Source of the DNA: Streptomyces longispororuber
Lineage (GTDB): Bacteria > Actinomycetota > Actinomycetes > Streptomycetales > Streptomycetaceae
Direction: 5' to 3'
Length of the DNA: 47,761 nt
Assembly (NCBI RefSeq): GCF_024448165.1
Contig: NZ_JAMOLN010000052.1
Location: forward strand, 1-47,761
A model generated the notes under the pieces. That model worked only from the letters and a program-made list of their open reading frames with translations, was not told where the DNA came from and did not search any database. Of the stretch, positions 24,838-31,699 are shown in pieces. Numbering within the stretch: the stretch's first letter is position 1; each line of letters opens with the position of its first letter. Made by a program: the position numbers and the translations under genes.

Positions 24838-26018
24838 GGTGCGGCCTCCAGTCCTTGCCTGGCCCAGAACGCTCCGAGCCCGGCGTAGCCGGTGAGGGTG
24901 TCGGCGCTGGCGGCGACGAGTCCGTCGACGCCGGGCACGACGCGGCGGTCGGCGCCGCCCCGCTCGCCGGGCACGGCGGTCCACGCCTCGGCGGGCAGGG
25001 CGCCCGGCTCGGGCGCGCGGCGGATCGCCTCGACGACCCGCATGAAGGCGCCCGTCGCGGCGGGGGTGACGAGGAGTTCGGTGGCGCCGCCGGTGGTGAG
25101 GTGGTCGACCAGGTTCTCCAGGAGGTCCGTGCGCGCGTGCACGGTCTCCTCGGGTCCGTGTCCGGCGCGCTGCACGAGGACGCGGTCCTGCTTGTACCAG
25201 AAGGTGATCCGGCCCCGGCTGCCGTGCACGATGACGTACGGCTCGTCGGGACGCTCCGCGCACAGGGTCGCGGCGACGGTGACGCGGGAGCCGTGCCGGG
25301 TGGTGATCCCGACGTACGAGGTGTCGTCGGCCTCGATGTCGTTGGCGCGGAAGAGTTCCGTGCGGATGTCGGCGAGGTCGTCGCCGCCGGTGGCCCCGTC
25401 GAGGGCGAGGGCGGTGGCGACGGCGTGGGCGAGGGGGTTGGTGAGGACGCCGTCGACGACGTCGGTGCCGTCGTCGTAGCGGCGGCGTCCGGCCCACGGC
25501 GCGCGGCGGAAGTACGCCTCGTCGCGGGCCCAGGCGCCTGCGGCGCCGATGCCGAGGGGGTCGCCGATCAGGCCGTCGGACACCAGGTCGCGGATGCGGG
25601 CCACGGCGTGCGAGCCGAGGGACTGGAATCCGACCTGGCAGGCGATGCCGGCGGCGGCGACGCCGTGCGCCATCCGCTCGTACGCGGCGTACGAGGGCGC
25701 GGGCGGCTTCTCCAGGAGCAGGTGCACGCCCCGGCGGGCGGCGACGAGCGCCAGGTCGGTGTGTGTGGGGATGGGGGTGCAGACGATCGCGACGCGTGCG
25801 CCCGTCGAGTCGAGCAGCGCCCCGAAGTCGGCGTCCTGGGCGACTCCTTCGAACCCGGCGAGTTCGTCGGCGTCCAGCGGCTTCAGCTCGCAGACCCCGG
25901 CGAGCCTGACCCGGCCCGTGCCGGTGAAGCGGCGGATGTTCGCCAGGTGCCAGCGGCCGTGGCCGCGGGCGCCGGCGAGGACGACGGGGACCGGCTCCCG
26001 TACGCGCGTGGTACTCAT
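24834..26018 (-). CDS. Gfo/Idh/MocA-family oxidoreductase
   Basis: 394 residues. A Rossmann N-terminal domain (about 8-125) has the nucleotide loop AGARGHGRWH in place of GxGxxG and the EKP motif in HLLLEKPPAPS (catalytic-site Lys). The C-terminal alpha/beta domain follows. Such enzymes oxidise sugars or cyclitols at a ring carbon with NAD(P). It sits in an overlapping chain permease-oxidoreductase-DUF6807-GH43, so it acts on an imported oligo- or monosaccharide; the exact reaction is not visible. The ATG overlaps the permease stop (ATGA). Confidence 0.9.
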   Translation of the reverse strand: MSTTRVREPVPVVLAGARGHGRWHLANIRRFTGTGRVRLAGVCELKPLDADELAGFEGVAQDADFGALLDSTGARVAIVCTPIPTHTDLALVAARRGVHLLLEKPPAPSYAAYERMAHGVAAAGIACQVGFQSLGSHAVARIRDLVSDGLIGDPLGIGAAGAWARDEAYFRRAPWAGRRRYDDGTDVVDGVLTNPLAHAVATALALDGATGGDDLADIRTELFRANDIEADDTSYVGITTRHGSRVTVAATLCAERPDEPYVIVHGSRGRITFWYKQDRVLVQRAGHGPEETVHARTDLLENLVDHLTTGGATELLVTPAATGAFMRVVEAIRRAPEPGALPAEAWTAVPGERGGADRRVVPGVDGLVAASADTLTGYAGLGAFWARQGLEAAP

Positions 26019-26932
26019 CCCTTCACCGCCCCGGCGCTGAAGCCCGTGACGAGCCACTTCTGGATGAAGGCGAAGACGATCACGACGGGCAGGGCCGCGA
26101 CGACGCCGCCGGCGGCGAGCGCGCCGAGGTCGACGGAGTCGGCGCCCATGAGGGTCGCGAGGCCGACCGGGATCGTCTGCTTGCCCTGGTCGGAGAGGAA
26201 CATCAGGGCGAACAGGAAGTGGTTCCAGCTGTGCACGAAGGCGAAGGAGCCGACCGCGATCAGGCCGGGCCGCAGCAGCGGGAGCACGACGGCGCAGAAG
26301 GCGCGGAAGCGTCCGCAGCCGTCGACCCAGGCGGCCTCCTCCAGGGACATCGGCACGTTCTTGATGAACCCGCTGATGAGGATCATCGTGAGCGGCAGCT
26401 GGAACACGGTCTCGGCGATGATGACGCTGCCGAGCGAGTTGATCATCCGCAGGTTGGCGAAGATCTCGAACAGCGGCACCAGCATCAGCGCGCCCGGGAT
26501 GAACTGCGAGCACAGCAGCGCCAGCATGAAGCCCTGCTTGACGCGGAAGTTGAAGCGGGCGAGCGCGTAGCCGCCGGCCAGGGCGACGACGGTCGTCATG
26601 AGCATCGAGGCGACGCCGACGAGCAGGCTGTTCTGGAAGAAGGTCGCGAAGGCCCGCTCGTTCCACACCTTGTCGAAGTGTTCGAGGGTGAGCGGCCACG
26701 GCACGAGCGAGGTCGAGCCCGCGGGCCGGAACGCGAAGAGCAGCATCCAGTAGAAGGGGACGAGGGTGAACAGGAGGTACACGCCGAGCGGGACGTAGAT
26801 CTGCCAGCGCGGTACGTCGTCCCAGGCGCGGCCCTTCTGGGGCGGGGCGGGGACGGCGCGGTGCCGTCCGGGCGCGGACGCGGGTGCGGTGGTGCCCGCC
26901 AGGTCGGTCGAACGGGCTTCCTTGACGGTCAC
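26015..26932 (-). CDS. Sugar ABC importer permease (MalG-like)
   Basis: 305 residues with a long cytoplasmic N-terminus (1-45) and six membrane spans. The EAA loop that contacts the ATPase is EEAAWVDGCGRFRAFCAVVLPLLRP in outline (EAA...G...P), starting about residue 205. The GTG start overlaps the other permease stop (GTGA). It pairs with the permease at 26929-27858 and the binding protein at 19962-21311. As in other streptomycete importers, the ATPase is expected to be the shared MsiK protein encoded elsewhere. Confidence 0.92.
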   Translation of the reverse strand: MTVKEARSTDLAGTTAPASAPGRHRAVPAPPQKGRAWDDVPRWQIYVPLGVYLLFTLVPFYWMLLFAFRPAGSTSLVPWPLTLEHFDKVWNERAFATFFQNSLLVGVASMLMTTVVALAGGYALARFNFRVKQGFMLALLCSQFIPGALMLVPLFEIFANLRMINSLGSVIIAETVFQLPLTMILISGFIKNVPMSLEEAAWVDGCGRFRAFCAVVLPLLRPGLIAVGSFAFVHSWNHFLFALMFLSDQGKQTIPVGLATLMGADSVDLGALAAGGVVAALPVVIVFAFIQKWLVTGFSAGAVKG

Positions 26933-27858
26933 TTGGCGTCGCCCCCGAACTTGCTCAGGCGGAGATAGAGCATCGAGCAGAAGAGGAGGATCACGAAGGC
27001 GATGGAGGTCAGCGCGGACGCGTAGCCGAAGTCGTGGGAGTCGACGGCGATGGAGGCGATGCGCAGCGGCAGGGTGGTCGTCTCGCCCGCGGGTCCGCCG
27101 CCGGTGAGGGTGTAGAGGAGGTCGACGTTGTTGAACTCCCAGACCGCCCGCAGCAGCGTGGACAGGATGATCGCGTCCTTGAGGTGCGGCAGGGTGATGT
27201 GGAGGAACTGCCGCAGCCGGCTCGCTCCGTCGACCTCGGCGGCCTCGTAGAGGTCCTTCGGGACGGACTGCAGGTCGGCGAGGATGAGGATCGCGAAGAA
27301 GGGGACGCCGCGCCAGAGTTCGGCGGTGACGACGGCCGGGAAGACGGTCGCGGTGTCGGACAGCCACGAGGTGCCGTAGCTGCCGATGCCGGCGTCGGCG
27401 AGGTAGCGGGTGAGGCCGGTCTGGGAGTTGTAGAGCAGCATCCAGACGGCCGAGGTGAGCACGCCGGAGACGGCCCACGGGGAGAAGACGAGGGCGCGGG
27501 CCATCCCGCGGCCGACGAAGGTCTGGTTGACGACGAGCGCGAGCCCGAGGCCGAGCAGCAGCTGGAGGACGACCTGGACGACGACCCACTGGAGGCTGAA
27601 GCCGAGCGTGCTCCAGAAGTCGGGGTCATCGGTGAACGCGGTGACGAAGTTGTCGAGGCCCGCGAAGCCGTTGCGCCAGGGCTTGGTGGGGTTGTAGTGC
27701 TGCAGGCTGTAGTAGAAGACGCTGATGACGGGGTACGCGATGAAGCCAAGCATCAGCAGCCCGGCGGGCGCGATCAGCAGGTAGGGCAGCCTGCGCGGGG
27801 TGGCTGACCTGCGGCGCCGGGACGGCGGGCTCTTGGCCACGGCTGCGGCTTGGGCCAT
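26929..27858 (-). CDS. Sugar ABC importer permease (MalF-like)
   Basis: 309 residues with six membrane spans after a basic tail. The EAA motif is in DLYEAAEVDGASRLRQF, followed by ITLP. It is the first gene of the long pectin importer operon. GGAG lies seven bases before the ATG. Two LacI-type palindromes (27896-27911 and 27923-27934) sit 38-76 bp upstream, so repression by a LacI-family protein is likely; no LacI gene is in the window. Confidence 0.92.
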   Translation of the reverse strand: MAQAAAVAKSPPSRRRRSATPRRLPYLLIAPAGLLMLGFIAYPVISVFYYSLQHYNPTKPWRNGFAGLDNFVTAFTDDPDFWSTLGFSLQWVVVQVVLQLLLGLGLALVVNQTFVGRGMARALVFSPWAVSGVLTSAVWMLLYNSQTGLTRYLADAGIGSYGTSWLSDTATVFPAVVTAELWRGVPFFAILILADLQSVPKDLYEAAEVDGASRLRQFLHITLPHLKDAIILSTLLRAVWEFNNVDLLYTLTGGGPAGETTTLPLRIASIAVDSHDFGYASALTSIAFVILLFCSMLYLRLSKFGGDAK

Positions 27859-27895
27859 GACGGGACTCCGTTCTCGGTGGCTCAGATGTGGTGCA

Positions 27896-27911
27896 GGTGA
27901 AGCGCTTCACC
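27896..27911. promoter_or_regulatory. LacI-type operator 1
   Basis: GGTGAAGCGCTTCACC, a perfect 16-bp palindrome with the central CG step of LacI/GalR-family sites, 38 bp upstream of the permease operon. Confidence 0.8.
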
Positions 27912-27922
27912 AACGTTCAGCT

Positions 27923-27934
27923 CGAAGCGCTTCG
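27923..27934. promoter_or_regulatory. LacI-type operator 2
   Basis: CGAAGCGCTTCG, a perfect 12-bp palindrome sharing the GAAGCGCTTC core with operator 1. The centres are 25 bp apart. Confidence 0.75.
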
Positions 27935-27984
27935 CAGACGTAGTTCGAGATGTCGACCAGGAGCGGGGGCGGCGGTCCGGGGAG

Positions 27985-28010
27985 GCGGCGGCCCGCGCCC
28001 CACCCGCCGC
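27985..28010 (-). terminator. Weak terminator after the IlvD/Edd gene
   Basis: GCGGCGG and CCGCCGC arms (7 bp) with a 12-base loop, five bases after the stop of the dehydratase gene on the minus strand. Confidence 0.35.
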
Positions 28011-28014
28011 GCGT

Positions 28015-29757
28015 TCAGCTCGCGTACGGGTCCGGTACCTTGCCCGGCCTGGCCAGGAAGGCGAAGTCGCAGCCGGTGTCGGCCTGGGTGATCTGCTCGT
28101 TGTAGAGCGCCCCGTATCCGCGCTCGTAGCGCTCGGCCGGCGCGCTCCACTCGCCCTGCCTGCGGGCCAGCTCGTCGTCCGGCACGTCGAGCCGGAGGGT
28201 GCGGGCGGCGACGTCGAGGGTGATCAGGTCGCCGGTGCGGACCAGGGCGAGGGGCCCGCCGACGTACGACTCGGGGGCGACGTGCAGCACGCACGCGCCG
28301 TAACTGGTGCCGCTCATCCGGGCGTCGGAGATCCGCACCATGTCCCGTACGCCCTGCTTGAGGAGGTGGTCGGGGATCGGCAGCATGCCGTACTCGGGCA
28401 TCCCGGGGCCGCCCTTGGGGCCGGAGTTCCTGAGCACCAGGACGCTGTCCGCGGTGATGCCCAACTCCTGGTCGTTTATGGTGCGTTGCATGGTCTTGTA
28501 GTCGTCGAATACGACGGCCCGGCCGGTGTGCTTCAGCAGGTGGGGCTCGGCGGAGATGTGCTTGATGACGGCGCCGTCGGGGCAGAGGTTGCCGCGCAGG
28601 ACGGCGACCCCGCCCTCGGCGGCCACCGGGTTGTCGCGGGGGCGGATGACGTCGTCGTCGTGGACGACGGCGCCCGCCAGCTGCGCCCCCAGCGTCCCGT
28701 TGACCGTGGGCCGTTCGAGGTGCAGCAGGTCGGTGATCCGGGAGAGGAACGCGGGCAGGCCGCCGGCGAAGTGGAAGTCCTCCATCAGGTACGTCTGTCC
28801 GCCGGGCCGCACGTTCGCGAGCACGGGAACGGTGCGTGCGACGCGGTCGAAGTCGTCGAGGGTCAGGGAGATCCCGGCCCGTCCGGCCATGGCGATCAGA
28901 TGGATCACGGCGTTGGTGGAGCCGCCGAGTCCGAGAACCGTGGTGACGGCGTCCTCGAACGCGTCGGCCGTGAGGATCTCGGAAGGACGGAGCGCGGTCC
29001 AGGCCAGCTCGACGGCGCGGCGTCCGGAGGCGGCGGCCATCCGCTCGTGCGCGGAGTCGACCGCGGGGATCGACGAGGCGCCGGGCAGCGTCATCCCGAG
29101 CGTCTCGGCCGCCGCGGTCATGGTGGAGGCGGTCCCCATGGTCATGCAGTGGCCGGGCGAGCGCGCCAACCCGCCCTGGAGCTCGCGGAGTTCGCAGTCG
29201 GTGAGGTTGCCCGCGCGGTGCTCGTCCCAGTACTTCCACATGTCGGTGCCGGAGCCGAGCGTCTCGCCGCGCCAGTGGCCCGGCAGCATCGGTCCGGCGG
29301 GCACGAAGAGGGACGGGACGTCGGCGGAGGTCGCCCCCATGAGCAGCGCGGGCGTCGACTTGTCGCAGCCGCCGAGCAGCACCGCCGCGTCGACCGGGTA
29401 GGAGCGGAGCAGCTCCTCGGTCTCCATGGCGAGGAGGTTGCGGTAGAGCATCGGGGTCGGCTTCTGGTACGTCTCCGAGAGCGTGGAGACGGGGAATTCG
29501 AGCGGGAAGCCGCCCGCCTGCCACACGCCCCGCTTGACCGCCTCGGCGCGCTCGCGCAGATGGACGTGGCAGGGGTTGATGTCGGACCAGGTGTTCAGGA
29601 CGGCGATCACCGGGCGGCCCCGGTACTCCTCGGCCTCGTAACCGAGCTGCCGCATACGGGCGTTGTGGGACCAGGTGCGCAGGGCGCCCTCGGTGCCGTA
29701 CCACTGGTGGGAGCGGAGCTCCTCGGGGGCGAGGCGGGCTCTGGCGGCGGCGCTCAT
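28015..29757 (-). CDS. IlvD/Edd-family sugar-acid dehydratase
   Basis: 580 residues. The iron-sulfur Cys residues are visible in INPCHVHL (C63) and GGCDKST (C131), with a third in the SPGHCMTMGTAS segment; GLGGSTNAVIHL and RISDARMSGTSYG are family signatures. Length and the N-terminal RSHQWYG motif fit the sugar-acid branch (L-arabinonate, xylonate or galactonate dehydratases) rather than IlvD itself. ATG overlaps the stop of the DHDPS-like gene, so it is the third gene of the GntR operon. In this locus it could dehydrate L-arabinonate or galactarate; sequence alone does not decide. Confidence 0.88.
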   Translation of the reverse strand: MSAAARARLAPEELRSHQWYGTEGALRTWSHNARMRQLGYEAEEYRGRPVIAVLNTWSDINPCHVHLRERAEAVKRGVWQAGGFPLEFPVSTLSETYQKPTPMLYRNLLAMETEELLRSYPVDAAVLLGGCDKSTPALLMGATSADVPSLFVPAGPMLPGHWRGETLGSGTDMWKYWDEHRAGNLTDCELRELQGGLARSPGHCMTMGTASTMTAAAETLGMTLPGASSIPAVDSAHERMAAASGRRAVELAWTALRPSEILTADAFEDAVTTVLGLGGSTNAVIHLIAMAGRAGISLTLDDFDRVARTVPVLANVRPGGQTYLMEDFHFAGGLPAFLSRITDLLHLERPTVNGTLGAQLAGAVVHDDDVIRPRDNPVAAEGGVAVLRGNLCPDGAVIKHISAEPHLLKHTGRAVVFDDYKTMQRTINDQELGITADSVLVLRNSGPKGGPGMPEYGMLPIPDHLLKQGVRDMVRISDARMSGTSYGACVLHVAPESYVGGPLALVRTGDLITLDVAARTLRLDVPDDELARRQGEWSAPAERYERGYGALYNEQITQADTGCDFAFLARPGKVPDPYAS

Positions 29758-30698
29758 ATGGACCACCCCGCCGCGATGTCGGCGACCTCGGCGCGCTCCG
29801 GCTCGGGCAGTTCGCGGCTGGGCGGGCGGACCTCGCGGCGGCACAGGCCGAGCGCGGCGAGGGCCTCCTTGACGACGGAGACGTTGTTGGCGGAGGCGTC
29901 GGCGCCGCGCAGTTCCTCGAAGCGGCGGATCTGTTCCCAGACCTTCATGGCCGCCGGATAGTCACCGGATCGAAGCGCTTCGATCATGGACAGCGAGATG
30001 CCCGGCGCGACGTTCACGAGCCCGGAGGTGAAGCCGGTGGCGCCCGCCGAGAAGTAGGTGGGCGCGTACGGCTCGGCGAGCCCGGCGACCCACACGAACC
30101 GGTCGAGGCCGGCGTCCCGGGCGAAGCCCGCGAAGCGTGCGGCGTCCGGCACGGCGTACTTCACGCCGATCACGTTCGGGCAGGCCGCGCCGAGCTCGGC
30201 GAGCCGCTCCCCGGGCAGCGAGGCGTTCTTGATGTAGGGGACGACGCCCAGTTCGGGCACGGCGTCCGCGATGGCCCGGTGGTAGTCGACCCAGCCGGCG
30301 GCGGAGACGTACGGGTGCACGGGCTGGTGCACCATCACCATGTGGGCGCCGTGCTCGCGGGCGTGGCGGGCGGCGTCGATCGCGGTGGGCAGGTCATGTC
30401 CGACACCGACCAGGATCGCGGCCCGCCCTCCTGCCTCGTCGAGCGTCGACTCGGTGACCAGGCGGCGCTCCTCGGGGGCGAGGGCGTAGAACTCGCCGGT
30501 GTTGCCGTTCGGGGTGAGGATGCGCACCCCGCCGTCGAGCAGGCGTCGCAGCAGGGACCTGAAGGTCGCGTCGTCGATGGATCCGTCCTCGGCGAACGGG
30601 GTCACCGGGATCGCGACGACGTCGGCGAGCGCGGCCCGCTGGGTCTCGAACGCGTACGGCGTGGGCGTGCTCGGCGTCGCGTCGGTCGGCACGGTCAT
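29754..30698 (-). CDS. DHDPS/NAL-family aldolase or dehydratase
   Basis: 314 residues forming a (beta/alpha)8 barrel. Family marks: IPVTPFAEDGSID near the N-terminus, PNGNTGEFYAL, and the Schiff-base Lys in VIGVKYA (K180). The usual catalytic Tyr lies in VPYIKN. Partnered with an IlvD/Edd dehydratase it fits 2-keto-3-deoxy-sugar-acid dehydratases or aldolases (for example L-2-keto-3-deoxyarabonate dehydratase), giving alpha-ketoglutaric semialdehyde or pyruvate plus an aldehyde. It is distinct from the clear KdgD at 36.3-37.2 kb. A perfect LacI-type palindrome lies inside the gene. ATGA overlap with the GntR gene. Confidence 0.85.
   Translation of the reverse strand: MTVPTDATPSTPTPYAFETQRAALADVVAIPVTPFAEDGSIDDATFRSLLRRLLDGGVRILTPNGNTGEFYALAPEERRLVTESTLDEAGGRAAILVGVGHDLPTAIDAARHAREHGAHMVMVHQPVHPYVSAAGWVDYHRAIADAVPELGVVPYIKNASLPGERLAELGAACPNVIGVKYAVPDAARFAGFARDAGLDRFVWVAGLAEPYAPTYFSAGATGFTSGLVNVAPGISLSMIEALRSGDYPAAMKVWEQIRRFEELRGADASANNVSVVKEALAALGLCRREVRPPSRELPEPERAEVADIAAGWSI
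29968..29985. promoter_or_regulatory. LacI-type palindrome inside the DHDPS-family gene
   Basis: GATCGAAGCGCTTCGATC, a perfect 18-bp palindrome with the same GAAGCGCTTC core as the two operators 2 kb away. It is entirely coding (codons for the IEALRSGD stretch), about 210 bp upstream of the IlvD/Edd start. Confidence 0.55.
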
Positions 30699-31357
30699 GA
30701 GTGCTGCTCACCCTCTTCTTCGCGGGCCTCGGGGAAGGCCCGCTGGACGAACGACGCGATGTGGTCGCGCAGCGCGCGCGAGGCGCCCTGCGCGTCCCCG
30801 GCCAGCGCGAGCTCCAGGATCTCCCGGTGCTCGGTCGCCTCCCGCTCCCACGACGGGTCGGCGGCCCAGGCCACGGCGGAGACCAGGGCGGCCTGGTCGC
30901 GGACCTCATCGAGCATCCGGCCGAGCAGCGGGTTGCCGCACGGGACGTACAGGGCGCGGTGGAACTCCCGGTTGGCCAGGGAGCGTTGGGCGGTGTCGGT
31001 CGCGGTGTCGGACCGTTCGAGGGCGGACCTGGCCTCGTCGAGGGAGGCGCGGCGCTGCACGGTGCGGCGCAGTGCCTCCGGTTCGAGCAGCAGGCGCACG
31101 TCGTAGACCTCGCGGGCCATGTCCGCGTCCACCATCCGCACCGTGACGCCCTTGTACTGGCTCATCACGACGAGTCCGGTCCCGGCCAGGGTCTTGAGCG
31201 CCTCGCGCACCGGCGTCTTGGAGACCCCGAACTGCGCGGCGAGGTCGGTCTCGACCAGGGCCTGGCCGGGGCTCAACTGCCCGGTGAGGATGCGGCTCTT
31301 GATGCCCTCCAGGACGTACTGGGTGCGGGAGGGGATCGGGATGGGCACAGAGGTCAT
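30695..31357 (-). CDS. GntR-family regulator, FadR/FCD subfamily
   Basis: 220 residues from ATG 31357 (AGAGG upstream). The winged helix (about 10-75) reads QALVETDLAAQFGVSKTPVREAL. The all-helical FCD domain (about 85-210) binds a carboxylate ligand through a metal held by Asp and His residues (EVYDVRLLLEP, ANREFHRAL, HREILELALAGD). It heads its own operon with DHDPS and IlvD/Edd genes, all by four-base overlaps. Sugar-acid effectors are typical of the subfamily. The 14-bp repeat array just downstream of its promoter is the likely binding region. Confidence 0.92.
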   Translation of the reverse strand: MTSVPIPIPSRTQYVLEGIKSRILTGQLSPGQALVETDLAAQFGVSKTPVREALKTLAGTGLVVMSQYKGVTVRMVDADMAREVYDVRLLLEPEALRRTVQRRASLDEARSALERSDTATDTAQRSLANREFHRALYVPCGNPLLGRMLDEVRDQAALVSAVAWAADPSWEREATEHREILELALAGDAQGASRALRDHIASFVQRAFPEAREEEGEQHS

Positions 31358-31409
31358 GCGCGCCTCTCGGTGTCGCGGTCTCGCACGGGGGGTGGTGCTC
31401 GTGCTGGTG

Positions 31410-31524
31410 GTACTCGCGTCTGATGTCTGGCGTATCCCGTACGACATGCCTCGTACGGCATGTCTCGTACGGCGTATCTCACGTACCGCGTATCGCGTCT
31501 CATATATGACGTACGAAGTACGAC
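31410..31524. repeat. Array of about eight degenerate 14-bp repeats (GTACGGCGTATCTC-like)
   Basis: Units at 31425, 31439, 31453, 31467, 31483, 31497 and 31511 (14 bp each, one 2-bp slip before 31483), plus a 15-bp unit at 31410. The best three are GTACGACATGCCTC, GTACGGCATGTCTC and GTACGGCGTATCTC. Dyads arise across units: GACATGCC/GGCATGTC at 31443-31464, TCATATATGA at 31500-31509 and GTACGAAGTAC at 31511-31521. The array begins where transcription of the GntR operon should start. Confidence 0.75.
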
Positions 31525-31530
31525 GCGTTG

Positions 31531-31559
31531 AAGCTAGAAGCACGGGCATGTTTCGTCAA
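31531..31559 (-). promoter_or_regulatory. Promoter of the GntR-DHDPS-IlvD/Edd operon
   Basis: Minus strand: TTGACG (31559-31554), 17 bases, TAGCTT (31536-31531), close to the vegetative consensus. The inverted repeat GCGTTGA (31525-31531) / TCAACGC (31556-31562) brackets the core promoter. Confidence 0.6.
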
Positions 31560-31699
31560 CGCTTCTGGCAAAAGAAGTCCCGTACTACGGTGGCCCGTTG
31601 ACGGTCACACCCGTACGACCTGCACTGTCCTGTCCCGCGTGACCCGATGGTTACCGTCCCGTGAGCACAACGCGGCCCTCATGTGCGGAGATTGCGTCC

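Larger units (their letters stand above)
31358..31699. other. Gene-free divergent region between GntR operon and FG-GAP lipoprotein gene
   Basis: 342 bp without a supported gene. From left to right it holds a G-rich stretch (31386-31400), the 14-bp repeat array (31410-31524), a minus-strand promoter (31531-31559) and, for the plus-strand gene, a possible TTGACG -35 box at 31598 with no convincing -10. One more GTACGAC lies at 31613-31619, inside that possible promoter. Confidence 0.7.

Noticed and set aside
31410..31524. CRISPR array
   Set aside because: The units are only 14 bp, abut one another without spacers and are degenerate; no cas genes are nearby.
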